A stretch of DNA of 42,043 nucleotides from Hallella mizrahii (lineage in GTDB: Bacteria; Bacteroidota; Bacteroidia; Bacteroidales; Bacteroidaceae). The DNA lies in the NCBI RefSeq assembly GCF_009695775.1, contig NZ_VUNG01000036.1, forward strand, positions 1-42,043, given 5' to 3'. Shown piece after piece: positions 34,226 to 42,043 of the stretch (position 1 is the stretch's first letter; each line of letters starts with the position of its first letter). A model generated the notes under the pieces. That model was not told where the DNA came from and did not search any database. It was given only the letters and a program-made list of their open reading frames with translations. Both the position numbers and the translations under genes were made by a program.

Positions 34226-35896
34226 ATGAAAAAGGTTATACTCTTACTACTATGCGTGTTCGGCGCCTATGGCGTGAATGCCGCTGAGCGCAGCCTGGAG
34301 GAGATGAGGCAGATTGCCGCCTCCGTGCTTTCCTCGAAGGTGAGCCAGGCAAAGGCACAAGGCAAGACGACTTCCTTGCAGGTCGAGCTACTGTCACAAA
34401 ACGACGTGCTCACTGTGATGGGATCGCAACAAGCTGGTTTGGTGGTCATCAGCAACGACGATGCCACCGATGCTGTGCTTGGCTACTCGTTTCGTTCCTC
34501 TTCCTCAGACAATCCTCAGTTTAAATGGTGGCTCAACACCATGACGCGAGTACTGGAAGCAGAGAAAGCAAAGGGCAATGCCACGTTGAAGCGCGTCGTC
34601 AAGCCTGAGAACGGCAAGTCGGTGGAGCCGATGATCACCTCTACTTGGGGACAAGGCTCACCTTTTAATAATGATTGCCCTGGCATGGGATCCGGCCATT
34701 ATCCCACTGGCTGTCAGGCTACCGCCATGGCGCAGATTATGTACCACTGGAAATATCCCACAAAGGGCACAGGCTCCAATCAGTATTCCTTCAACGGCGA
34801 GATTTATAAGGCAGACTTCAGCCAGACTACCTACGACTGGGACAATATGATCGACAACTACTCCAAAAGCTATACCGATGCGCAGGCAACGGCGGTAGCT
34901 ACTCTGATGTGGCATTGCGGTGCTGCCATCAATATGCAGTATACCGCCACGGGCAGTGGTGCTTTTGACGTAGAAGCCTGCAAAGCCTTCAATAACAATT
35001 TCGGATATAAGGACGCTCAGCTCTACAACCGTGACTATTATTCCGAGGAATCGTGGATGAAGATGGTCTACCAGGAGATCGACGCCCAGCGTCCTATACT
35101 CTATACGGGCGTGGATGCGACCAACGGCGGTCATGCTTTCGTGCTCGATGGTTACGATAGCGATGGGTTGGTACATATCAACTGGGGATGGAACGGTTCG
35201 GAAGACGGCTACTACGACATTGCCAAACTCAATCCCGCAAACTATGCATTCTCCTTGCAACAAGGGATGATAGTAGGACTGACGTCTGAAGATATCGGGA
35301 ATGAATATCAGTCACAGATTACGTCTTCTGATTTAAAGATGAACGCCACAAGCACCCGTATCACACTTTCCGGCAGCTTTATCAATATGGGCACTACTCA
35401 GTTCGACGGCCTCATTGGCATGACGTGGGTTAATCTGTCCACCTGTGATTCCGTGGTCATGAAAGCAACACGATTGTCACTACAGGAATACAAGAACGGC
35501 CGCACCTACTCGAGCAGTAATCTATCATTCCAGTCCAATTGGGTGAAAACTCCTGGGGTGACTTATCGCGTTTACCTTGTCTCAAAAGCAGACCGTGAGA
35601 AAAATTGGCAATTGGTTCGAAACGACAATGTGAGCAATTCGTCTGTCTGCTCCGCTTATCAGGTCACCGTCGATCAAGACAATCATATTACCGTCACTCC
35701 AGAGACATCAGATACTTGGACAGGCATTTCGTCGGTGTTCCGGTCTTCATGTCTCTCCGATTTGATTTCAGTATACAATAGTCTTGGCAGACGTATTTAC
35801 GTGTCTTCGGCAGCTGCTTTCCGCCTTGAAGATATCCCGGCAAAGGGATTGTTGATTGTCAAAGACGGACAGAAAACCTATAAAGTGGTCAAATAA
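34226..35896 (+). CDS. C10 (streptopain/interpain-type) cysteine protease with T9SS-like tail, right locus
   Basis: 556 aa. Signal peptide MKKVILLLLCVFGAYGVNA, a Spi-type propeptide (about 21-135), and the C10 domain with Cys163 in TGCQATAMAQIMYHW and His303 in GGHAFVLDGYD, then VHINWGWNG. The tail (ISVYNSLGRRIYV... GLLIVKDG) resembles a type A T9SS sorting signal. It is homologous to the left protease (same domain order, shared MQYTATGSGA/MQYTNTGSGA) but clearly diverged, so the loci probably target different proteins. It directly follows a terminator hairpin, and 2 bp after its stop comes a small lipoprotein that may be its inhibitor or partner. Confidence 0.92.
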   Translation: MKKVILLLLCVFGAYGVNAAERSLEEMRQIAASVLSSKVSQAKAQGKTTSLQVELLSQNDVLTVMGSQQAGLVVISNDDATDAVLGYSFRSSSSDNPQFKWWLNTMTRVLEAEKAKGNATLKRVVKPENGKSVEPMITSTWGQGSPFNNDCPGMGSGHYPTGCQATAMAQIMYHWKYPTKGTGSNQYSFNGEIYKADFSQTTYDWDNMIDNYSKSYTDAQATAVATLMWHCGAAINMQYTATGSGAFDVEACKAFNNNFGYKDAQLYNRDYYSEESWMKMVYQEIDAQRPILYTGVDATNGGHAFVLDGYDSDGLVHINWGWNGSEDGYYDIAKLNPANYAFSLQQGMIVGLTSEDIGNEYQSQITSSDLKMNATSTRITLSGSFINMGTTQFDGLIGMTWVNLSTCDSVVMKATRLSLQEYKNGRTYSSSNLSFQSNWVKTPGVTYRVYLVSKADREKNWQLVRNDNVSNSSVCSAYQVTVDQDNHITVTPETSDTWTGISSVFRSSCLSDLISVYNSLGRRIYVSSAAAFRLEDIPAKGLLIVKDGQKTYKVVK

Positions 35897-35898
35897 TC

Positions 35899-36489
35899 AT
35901 GAACAAGATCATCTTTCGTTTAGCAGGCTTGTGGATCGTTGTCGCTTTGTTCGGCTTGAGTGCCTGTGGCGACAGCGATTCCAAAGAAAGTGCGTCGGCC
36001 GATTTGAACGGCGATTATCAGGGTTGGATGATATACTACAACAATGTGGAAGCCAAGAATGATACCGTCTCTTCTAACTGGTCTTTGTCACAGAACATAC
36101 TTCGAATAGCATCTTTTCGGCCAGCCTGGATAGCAGGCCAAAGGATTGATGCTGAAATCAAAGAACAGCTCGAACAGCTCGCTTATGTTCCACTACAGGG
36201 AACCTTGTCACTGTATCATTCCAATCCAAACCTCTATCATATTGCTGTTGATGACATCAGTCTTCCTGTTTCGTCTCAAGGCAAGAGTACGACGCTGACC
36301 ATCCGCTTCGACAACACCAGCTCTGAGAACTTCTTAGCATATGACTTTACGACAAACATATTCATGATTCAAGTTAAAGTAAAGTCAGCTTCCTTGGGAG
36401 CAAATGGCGAGAATCTGCTCAAGGAGTCACAGGTTTTCTATTTTTCCAATAGTGCTGACAAGGAGCAAATGATACATGTCCATGGCTGA
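35899..36489 (+). CDS. Small lipoprotein coupled to the right C10 protease
   Basis: 196 aa. Signal with lipobox GLSAC (Cys23) followed by GDSDSKES. The mature part begins DLNGDYQGWMIYYNN and is predicted beta-rich (LTIRFDNTSSENF, IFMIQVKVKSAS), compatible with a DUF4840-like or lipocalin-like barrel. It starts 2 bp after the protease stop, so the two are translationally linked. In Bacteroides fragilis some C10 proteases are paired with small lipoprotein inhibitors, so an inhibitor or anchor role is plausible, but no sequence motif proves it. The left locus lacks such a gene. Confidence 0.6.
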   Translation: MNKIIFRLAGLWIVVALFGLSACGDSDSKESASADLNGDYQGWMIYYNNVEAKNDTVSSNWSLSQNILRIASFRPAWIAGQRIDAEIKEQLEQLAYVPLQGTLSLYHSNPNLYHIAVDDISLPVSSQGKSTTLTIRFDNTSSENFLAYDFTTNIFMIQVKVKSASLGANGENLLKESQVFYFSNSADKEQMIHVHG

Positions 36490-36557
36490 TCACTGCTGAG
36501 AACTTCTCCTTATTGTTACTTTCCAAGACTAAGTTTGACAGGCTTGCCAAAAATTCC

Positions 36558-36594
36558 AGTGCGGGGGAGGTCATGAAGTCCTCCCCTGCTGCAC
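36558..36594 (+). promoter_or_regulatory. Stem-loop downstream of the right protease operon
   Basis: GCGGGGGAGG (36561-36570) pairs with CCTCCCCTGC (36580-36589), extended by GTGC/GCAC-like bases. No T-tract follows, so it is an mRNA-end hairpin or a weak terminator. Confidence 0.45.
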
Positions 36595-36730
36595 TGTCAC
36601 CAACCGTCTCGTCACATTATTACTGTCAAAGAACTATGGAAGCAGAATCGGTCAGCCCTCTTATACTCTCCACAAGTTAAACACCGAAAAGAAGATTGCT
36701 TGCTGCTCTCGTCGGTTCATAAGCCAATAG

Positions 36731-37030
36731 CTATTGCTGGTGTATCCTCATGGCTGCGCCGCCGGAGGGCAGCAACGTCAGTCTCAGCTGCTTGCCGCCC
36801 TTCACCTTCAGTGTTTGTGTTCTGACGTTGGTGCGGGGTTTCATCGTGGGATCGTCGGTATATAGCTCCGCGACATACTTCTTGCCTTTCTTGAGAAACC
36901 TGCCGGCATCACGTTTATCGAATGTCCTTTAACTGTCAGTTGCTCTTCATTGGCAATGGTGATCAGCAGCAGGTCTACGCTATGCCCCCAGCTATCTGGT
37001 CTGAGGAAGTTGTGGTAATATTGTATTGAA
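36731..37030 (-). pseudogene. Remnant of a GH97-type glycosidase 3' end
   Basis: On the minus strand a frame ends at the stop 36731-36733 with KKGKKYVAELYTDDP... LRLTLLPSGGAAMRIHQQ, typical of the C-terminal beta-domain of GH97 alpha-glucosidases/galactosidases (SusB family). Upstream in another frame is LLITIANEEQLTVK, the preceding family segment, so a frameshift lies near 36925. The rest of the gene is gone. It suggests a deleted glycan gene between the protease locus and the ATPase. Assignment by recalled motifs. Confidence 0.55.
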
Positions 37031-37099
37031 TGCACAATAAGAAATTAGCAAAACTTCGATAGAATGCAATGCTGGTAAGTGCATCATACGAAGCTAATA

Positions 37100-37191
37100 T
37101 TATACCTTTACTTCCTTGTAGTTCACCAAGCCGTAGCCTTTGATCTGAGGTCCGATGGGCGGAGCTGCGTGCTGTGGAGCATGGGCTGCAA
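37100..37191 (-). pseudogene. Remnant of an AAA-ATPase-like/PDDEXK_9 gene
   Basis: On the minus strand LQPMLHSTQLR in one frame and PQIKGYGLVNYKEV in another match the C-terminus of the gene at 17589 (LQSMLHGTQLH... IQIKGYDLVKYDEI). Only about 30 codons remain, with a frameshift. Confidence 0.65.
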
Positions 37192-37244
37192 TTATGTAGC
37201 GTAAGGCGTATACACTTAGGAATAGCAAATAAAGCAAGATTTTA

Positions 37245-37275
37245 TTTCCTATTCCACTCGTTTTCACTAACTTTG
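37245..37275 (+). promoter_or_regulatory. Promoter of the DUF4143-type ATPase gene
   Basis: TAACTTTG (37268-37275) is a perfect -7 box with TTTC (37245-37248) 19 nt upstream. The predicted leader is about 155 nt and begins just before the tandem palindromes. Confidence 0.6.
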
Positions 37276-37290
37276 CAGGTGGATTCTGAA

Positions 37291-37356
37291 TTTACTCAGT
37301 GCCCTGAGTAAATTTACTCAATGCATTGAGTAATTTTACGCAGGGCGTTGAGCAAA
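37291..37356 (+). repeat. Three tandem 22-bp palindromic units in the ATPase leader
   Basis: Units at 37291-37312, 37313-37334 and 37335-37356 abut exactly. Each has arms TTTACTCA and TGAGTAAA (third unit TTTACGCA and TGAGCAAA) around six variable bases (GTGCCC, ATGCAT, GGGCGT). The middle unit contains a perfect 20-bp palindrome. They could be protein-binding sites or three RNA hairpins in the leader. Confidence 0.85.
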
Positions 37357-37435
37357 ATCCATAATGTGTAGATAATATACTGATATTCAGTTTATTTTAA
37401 ATCGCATAGATAATACATCAGATTGATAAAATAGT

Positions 37436-38623
37436 ATGTATACGAGAAAGGAATATGTCTTACTGAAGCAGCGCTTGGAAGAGCCGCGCCACTTTATTCA
37501 GGTCTTGATGGGTCCACGCCAGATAGGAAAATCTACGTTGGTCAAGCAAGTGTTGAAGGATTTGCCTATCCCTCATCTTTTTTATGCAGCAGATGATGTT
37601 CCCACAAGCCAGAGCAAATGGATTAGTGATTGTTGGGCACAAGCCCGACTGATAGTGAAGGGACAAGCACTCAGTCAATTGGTGCTCGTCATCGACGAGA
37701 TACAGAAACTGTCTGGATGGAGCGAGACCGTGAAGAAAGAATGGGATTCAGACACATACCATGATTTGCCCGTCAAAGTATTACTCCTTGGTTCTTCTCG
37801 TGTGCTGCTTGAACGCGGATTGGCTGATTCCATGGCCGGACGATATGAAGAGATACGCATGAGTCATTGGGGCTATACAGAAATGCGCGATGCGTTTGGT
37901 TGGAGTCTTGAACAATATATCTTCTATGGCGGGTATCCGGGGAGTGCTCTTCTCATTGGCGACGAGCTCCGCTGGCGCGACTATATTCTCTCCTCTATTG
38001 TTGACGCAACTATCAACAAGGACATCCTTCAGAACACAGTCATTACAAAGCCAGCCCTCCTCCGACAGACCTTTGAGTTGTGCGCGGCTTATTCGGGCGA
38101 GATGGTCTCTCTAACCAAAATGTTGGGACAATTGCAGGATGCAGGCAATACAACCACACTGGCAGGTTACATCAACCTGTTGTCACAAAGTGGGCTGGTC
38201 AGTGGCTTGCAGAAATATGCCATGGACAAAGCGCGTAAGCGTGCAAGTATACCCAAATACCAGGTGTACAACAATGCCTTGAAGGACATCTATGTGGACA
38301 AAAGTTTCCAAGATGTGCAAATGGACAGGAAATTATGGGGAAGAATATTCGAATCAGCCGTAGGTAGTTGGTTGATGAACGAAGCCTTCCGCCATCGATG
38401 GTCCCTGTACTACTGGCGAGATGGTGTTGACGAGGTTGATTTTGTGTTAAGAAAATTGGATAAGACGGTAGCAATAGAAGTAAAAAGCAATAGCGAATCA
38501 GACACACATGGACTACATATGTTCCAAGAGAAGTATCATCCAGTGCAGTCAGTGATTGTCGGACAGAATGGTATCCCTGCCGAGACATTCCTAAGCATGG
38601 ACCTTCAAGAGCTGTTTAGGTAG
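37436..38623 (+). CDS. ATP-binding protein with AAA_14/DUF4143 architecture
   Basis: 395 aa, cytoplasmic. Walker A GPRQIGKST (26-34), Walker B LVLVIDEIQ (82-90), sensor-like VLLLGSS, then the DUF4143 region with LLSQSGLVSGLQKY and a PD-(D/E)XK-like core (EVDFVLRKLDKTVAIEVKSN, about 338-357). Function of this large prokaryotic family is unknown. Copies are numerous and often strain-specific. It has its own promoter and the tandem-palindrome leader. It is not part of either neighbouring operon. Confidence 0.85.
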   Translation: MYTRKEYVLLKQRLEEPRHFIQVLMGPRQIGKSTLVKQVLKDLPIPHLFYAADDVPTSQSKWISDCWAQARLIVKGQALSQLVLVIDEIQKLSGWSETVKKEWDSDTYHDLPVKVLLLGSSRVLLERGLADSMAGRYEEIRMSHWGYTEMRDAFGWSLEQYIFYGGYPGSALLIGDELRWRDYILSSIVDATINKDILQNTVITKPALLRQTFELCAAYSGEMVSLTKMLGQLQDAGNTTTLAGYINLLSQSGLVSGLQKYAMDKARKRASIPKYQVYNNALKDIYVDKSFQDVQMDRKLWGRIFESAVGSWLMNEAFRHRWSLYYWRDGVDEVDFVLRKLDKTVAIEVKSNSESDTHGLHMFQEKYHPVQSVIVGQNGIPAETFLSMDLQELFR

Positions 38624-38673
38624 TCCTTTACTAATTAATATTCCATTATCTCCTCGTTCTTCACCAAAAGAGT

Positions 38674-38848
38674 GCGGGGATAAACCCCGCCCCTACGCTT
38701 CACCGCCTGCCGCGCCATTAACAGGATAATAACACCAAAACGATGTGGATACCAACCACCGAAATGAATTCGCTTCTATATAACTAAAAATCTCCAGTTA
38801 TATCAACAACTTGTTATCGCCAAAGGGCGATATGGCAGCTGAATAGCT
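38674..38848 (+). repeat. Dispersed repeat, copy C, with REP hairpin
   Basis: 38674-38694 is a GCGGGG/CCCCGC hairpin. 38697-38848 is the reverse-complement match of copy A (16548-16693) and includes all blocks of copy B. It occupies most of the 38624-39022 gap before the GH3. Confidence 0.85.
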
Positions 38849-38975
38849 ACGCATTCGTGCAGACTTGTGGAAGAATAATAACACGGTCTTGCATAACACA
38901 TAGACATCTGTCTTACATGCAACACTGCGCAAAGTATTGGTTACATGGGACAAGAGCTGTTTGGCAAAAAACAGC

Positions 38976-38983
38976 TATCTTTG
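38976..38983 (+). promoter_or_regulatory. -7 box of the GH3 promoter
   Basis: TATCTTTG matches TAnnTTTG, about 40 nt before the ATG at 39023. No correctly spaced -33 box. A dyad AGCTGTTT...AAACAGCT (about 38956-38976) sits just upstream and may be an operator. Confidence 0.45.
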
Positions 38984-39022
38984 CAGAAGCAATCAAGAAA
39001 AATAACCATAACAACTAAAGAC

Positions 39023-41602
39023 ATGACACTAAAACACATTCTGTTGGGAGTCGTTTGCCTCTGCGCGGCAAGCGTGAGCGCCCAAAAGCTCCCTTATCAA
39101 GATCCCAGCCTCTCTGCCCACCAGCGTGCCGTGGATCTCTGTGGCCGTCTGACCCTTGAGGAGAAAGCCTCACTGATGCTCGACGAGAGTCCCGCCATCC
39201 CGCGGTTGGGCATCAAGAAGTTTTATTGGTGGAGCGAAGCACTCCACGGTGTCGCCAACCTCGGTGGCGTGACGGTCTTTCCCGAACCGGTCGCCATGGC
39301 CTCATCTTTCAATCCCGACTTGCTCTATCGTGTCTTCTCAGCCACCAGCGACGAGATGCGGGCACAATATCATCACCGGCTGGCCATGGGCGGCGACGTG
39401 GAGAAGTTCCACAGTCTCTCGGTCTGGACACCGAATGTCAACATTTTCCGCGACCCACGATGGGGCCGTGGTCAGGAGACCTACGGCGAGGATCCGTGGC
39501 TGACAAGCGTGATGGGCTGTGCTGTCGTGCGCGGTCTGCAAGGTCCCGACTCGGCGCGCTACCGCAAGCTCTGGGCGTGCGCCAAGCACTATGCCGTACA
39601 CAGCGGTCCCGAAAGCACACGCCACACGGCCAACATCAACGACGTCTCACCACGCGACCTGTGGGAGACCTATCTGCCCGCGTTTAAGTCGCTCGTCCAG
39701 GATGCCGACGTGCGCGAGGTGATGTGTGCTTATCAGAGCGTCGACGACGAGCCCTGCTGCTCCAACAACCGCCTGCTGCAACAGATCCTGCGCGATGAGT
39801 GGGGATTCAAGCACATCGTGGTGAGCGACTGCGGTGCCGTGAGCGACATCTGGTCAAGCCATAAGGTGTCGAGCGACGCCACCCACGCCTCGGCACGCGC
39901 CACACTCGCTGGCACCGACGTGGAGTGCGGATACAACTATGCCTACAAGAGTCTGCCCGACGCCGTGCGCCGAGGACTCATCAGCGAGAAGGAGGTTGAC
40001 AAGCATGTGATCCGCCTGCTCGAAGGACGCTTCGACCTCGGTGAGATGGACGATCAGAAACTCGTTTCGTGGAGCCGCATCCCCTTCTCCGTCGTATCCA
40101 GCAAGCAGCACGCCCAGCTCTCGCTCGACATGGCACGACAGTCGCTCGTGCTGTTGAAGAACAGCGGCAACATCCTGCCCCTCGACCCAAAGAGCCATGA
40201 GCGCATCGCCGTCATCGGACCCAACGCCGACAACCGCCCGATGATGTGGGGCAACTACAATGGCACGCCGACACACACCATCGACATCCTCGACGGACTG
40301 CGCAGCCACTATAAAAATCTGGTCTATATCAAAGGCTGTGACCTCACCGCCGACAAGGTCATCGACCCGCTGTTCACCCAGTGCCGTGCCGGAAAGACCA
40401 CAGGACTCAAAGGCGAGTTCTGGAACAACACCGAGCGCGAGGGCAAAGCTGTCTCCACACAGTATTATACTCAGCCCATCGCCGTGACCACAGCGGGCAT
40501 GCACAACTTTGCGCCGGGCGTGAAAGTCCAGGATTTCTCTGCCCGCTACTCCACGACGTTCTATCCTAAGCAGAGCGGCGAGGTGGCGCTTGACGTTGAG
40601 GGCTGTGGTCACTTCGAGGTGTATGTCAACGGCGAGCGCAAGCAACAGATGCACACTTGGCGCACGATGCCCACCCATACCGTGCTGAAAGTAGAGGCGG
40701 GCAAGAGCTACGACATCCGTGTGGACTTCAACTATGTGAAGACATGGAACGCTGACCTAAAGATCAACTTCGGTATCGAGAAGCCGGTAGACTACACCGC
40801 AACGATCAAACAACTCAAGGGCATCGACAAGGTGATCTACGTCGGCGGCATCTCGCCGGCTCTCGAAGGCGAGGAGATGCCCGTGCACATCGAGGGCTTC
40901 ACCGGTGGAGACCGCACAAATATCGAGCTGCCGAAAGTACAGCGCGGACTGATCGCCGCCCTGCACGATGCCGGCAAGCAGATCATCATGGTCAACTGCT
41001 CGGGCGCTGCCATCGCACTGGCTCCCGAAGCCGACCGTTGTCAGGCGATTCTCCAGGCATGGTACCCCGGCCAGGAGGGCGGCACGGCAGTGGCCGACGT
41101 GCTCTTCGGCAAGGTGAACCCTTCGGGCAAGCTCCCCGTGACCTTCTATCGCAGCACTTCTCAGCTGCCGCCTTTCGAGAGCTACGACATGAAAGACCGC
41201 ACCTATCGCTACTTCAAGGGCGACGCCCTCTATCCCTTCGGCTACGGACTGAGCTACACCCAGTTCCGTTTGGGACAGCCACGACTGGAGAAGTCGGGTA
41301 AGATCGGCGGCAAGCTCATCGTAGATGTCGAGAACACGGGCCAGCGCGACGGCGGCGAGACCGTACAGGTCTACGTTCGTGACAACGACGATACCGACGG
41401 CCCCATCAAGAGTCTGCGTGCCTTCCAGCGCGTCAGCCTGAAAGCTGGGGAGAAGAAGACGGTCGTCATCCCACTCAACGAGCGTACCTTCGAGCTCTGG
41501 GATGCCGCCACGAATACCATGCGCTGGAATCCTGAGCACCACTACTCGATCTACTGCGGCACCAGCTCCATGGAGAAAGACCTGAAACAGGTGGCGATGT
41601 AG
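39023..41602 (+). CDS. GH3 beta-glycosidase with PA14 insertion (beta-xylosidase or beta-glucosidase)
   Basis: 859 aa from the ATG at 39023, which begins a good signal peptide (MTLKHILLGVVCLCAASVSA); the upstream frame from 38945 has no signal character. Residues ~25-345 are the GH3 N-domain (YWWSEALHGVA, KHYAVHSGPESTRH, nucleophile Asp269 in VVSDCGAV). GH3 C-domain parts (about 360-455 and 595-740) flank a PA14 domain (about 460-595, GLKGEFWNNT... FYPKQSGEVALDVEG). A FnIII-like domain ends it. The YWWSEALHG signature and PA14 insertion occur in Prevotella Xyl3-type beta-xylosidases, and PA14-containing beta-glucosidases are also known. It removes terminal sugars from oligosaccharides in the periplasm. 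It may complete the xyloglucan locus at 0.4-16.5 kb. Confidence 0.88.
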   Translation: MTLKHILLGVVCLCAASVSAQKLPYQDPSLSAHQRAVDLCGRLTLEEKASLMLDESPAIPRLGIKKFYWWSEALHGVANLGGVTVFPEPVAMASSFNPDLLYRVFSATSDEMRAQYHHRLAMGGDVEKFHSLSVWTPNVNIFRDPRWGRGQETYGEDPWLTSVMGCAVVRGLQGPDSARYRKLWACAKHYAVHSGPESTRHTANINDVSPRDLWETYLPAFKSLVQDADVREVMCAYQSVDDEPCCSNNRLLQQILRDEWGFKHIVVSDCGAVSDIWSSHKVSSDATHASARATLAGTDVECGYNYAYKSLPDAVRRGLISEKEVDKHVIRLLEGRFDLGEMDDQKLVSWSRIPFSVVSSKQHAQLSLDMARQSLVLLKNSGNILPLDPKSHERIAVIGPNADNRPMMWGNYNGTPTHTIDILDGLRSHYKNLVYIKGCDLTADKVIDPLFTQCRAGKTTGLKGEFWNNTEREGKAVSTQYYTQPIAVTTAGMHNFAPGVKVQDFSARYSTTFYPKQSGEVALDVEGCGHFEVYVNGERKQQMHTWRTMPTHTVLKVEAGKSYDIRVDFNYVKTWNADLKINFGIEKPVDYTATIKQLKGIDKVIYVGGISPALEGEEMPVHIEGFTGGDRTNIELPKVQRGLIAALHDAGKQIIMVNCSGAAIALAPEADRCQAILQAWYPGQEGGTAVADVLFGKVNPSGKLPVTFYRSTSQLPPFESYDMKDRTYRYFKGDALYPFGYGLSYTQFRLGQPRLEKSGKIGGKLIVDVENTGQRDGGETVQVYVRDNDDTDGPIKSLRAFQRVSLKAGEKKTVVIPLNERTFELWDAATNTMRWNPEHHYSIYCGTSSMEKDLKQVAM

Positions 41603-41755
41603 TGCGATTAAACAAGACGACAAATTAGGCTTCATGCTCCATTCTGGGGCATGAAGCCTTTTTTGTGCTCTTTCTTGTTTTCGCCAGTAGGACAACCAAA
41701 TTCCAAGACAGGCGACTATATCGACCCAATTATATGTTTTGCGGGGTTAGGGTGG
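41582..41755. repeat. GH3 3'-end direct repeat, first copy
   Basis: 174 bp from the last seven GH3 codons (CTGAAACAGGTGGCG...) through the terminator to GGGGTTAGGGTGG. It matches 41831-42003 with a few substitutions and one missing T. Confidence 0.9.
41627..41664 (+). terminator. GH3 terminator
   Basis: AGGCTTCATGC pairs with GCATGAAGCCT (41627-41637 and 41649-41659), followed by a six-base T run. A clear intrinsic terminator 25 bp after the GH3 stop. Confidence 0.9.
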
Positions 41756-41830
41756 TAACTAATCGTCCACCCTACCCCCCGCATGATAACTAATCTCTTG
41801 ATCTCGAAAAAGTGGCGAAAACAGGAGAAT

Positions 41831-42003
41831 CTGAAACAAGTGGCGATGTAGTGCGATTAAACAAGACGACAAATTAGGCTTCATGCTCCATTTTGGGGCA
41901 TGAAGTCTTTTTGTGCTCTTTCTTGTTTTCGTCAGTAGGACAACCAAATTCCAAGACAGGCGACTATATCGACCCAATCATATGTTTTGCGGGGTTAGGG
42001 TGG
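41831..42003. repeat. GH3 3'-end direct repeat, second copy
   Basis: Second copy, 249 bp downstream of the first. It includes a pseudo-3' end coding LKQVAM-stop and a second terminator hairpin (41876-41912) with one stem mismatch. The bases between copies (41756-41830) and after it (42004-42043) hold a GGGGTTAGGGTGG/CCACCCTACCCC REP-like palindrome and no gene. Confidence 0.9.
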
Positions 42004-42043
42004 GGATAAACCCCACCCCTACGTTGGATGTACATTTGATGAC

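Noticed and set aside
36750..36932. 60-aa plus-strand ORF
   Set aside because: It is antisense to the GH97 remnant, whose translation carries recognisable family sequence.
37291..37356. Short CRISPR array
   Set aside because: Only three 22-bp units whose centres are 6 bases long; no cas genes; arms are palindromic and abut without spacers.

Overview
The window looks like a chromosomal segment from a Bacteroidales gut or oral anaerobe, most likely Prevotellaceae (Prevotella/Segatella type). The evidence is three SusC/SusD pairs, a hybrid two-component system, C10 (streptopain-family) cysteine proteases with T9SS-like tails, and repeated Bacteroidetes promoters of the form TTTG-N19/20-TAnnTTTG. 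No rRNA or tRNA gene was recognised.

Region 1 (about 0.15-16.5 kb) is a polysaccharide utilization locus. It holds a GH31, an IPT-type surface glycan-binding lipoprotein, SusD and SusC, all leftward. After a disturbed interval come a secreted GH5 (leftward) and a divergent 1374-residue HTCS regulator (rightward). GH5 + GH31 + SusCD + IPT binding protein + HTCS is the core of known xyloglucan loci, so xyloglucan is the best guess, but a related beta-glucan is possible. A GH3 with a PA14 insertion at the right end (39.0-41.6 kb) would fit the same pathway. Between susC and GH5 lies a perfect 175-bp direct repeat of the GH5 3' end. It brackets a cassette with a perfect promoter, a short abiF-like structured RNA and an internally deleted Abi_2 (HEPN) gene.

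Region 2 (about 16.5-19.6 kb) has REP-like palindromes, a dispersed repeat and a leftward AAA-ATPase-like/PD-(D/E)XK gene.

Region 3 (about 19.6-36.5 kb) is the most interesting part. Two divergent operons, susC-susD-C10 protease (left) and susC-susD-lipoprotein-C10 protease-lipoprotein (right), face away from each other. They share a ~468-bp near-identical inverted repeat covering their leaders and the first ~100 codons of each susC. The repeats enclose 2.04 kb carrying a tyrosine recombinase and a VapBC-type toxin-antitoxin pair. A perfect promoter inside the enclosed segment reads only towards the left susC, and none is visible for the right one. This has the layout of an on/off inversion switch choosing between two protease-plus-importer (RagAB-like, probably peptide-uptake) systems. 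The recombinase lacks a normal start codon and has Gln where its first catalytic Arg should be, so the switch may be locked or driven in trans or by homologous recombination. In both operons an intrinsic terminator sits directly before the protease gene.

Region 4 (about 36.5-42 kb) contains remnants of a GH97 gene and of an AAA-ATPase-like gene, a DUF4143-type ATPase preceded by three exact tandem 22-bp palindromic units, another copy of the dispersed repeat, and the GH3, whose 3' end and terminator are duplicated. Copies of the dispersed repeat in opposite orientation bracket the 22 kb between the HTCS and the GH3, so that block may have been inserted into, or rearranged within, a once continuous glycan locus.
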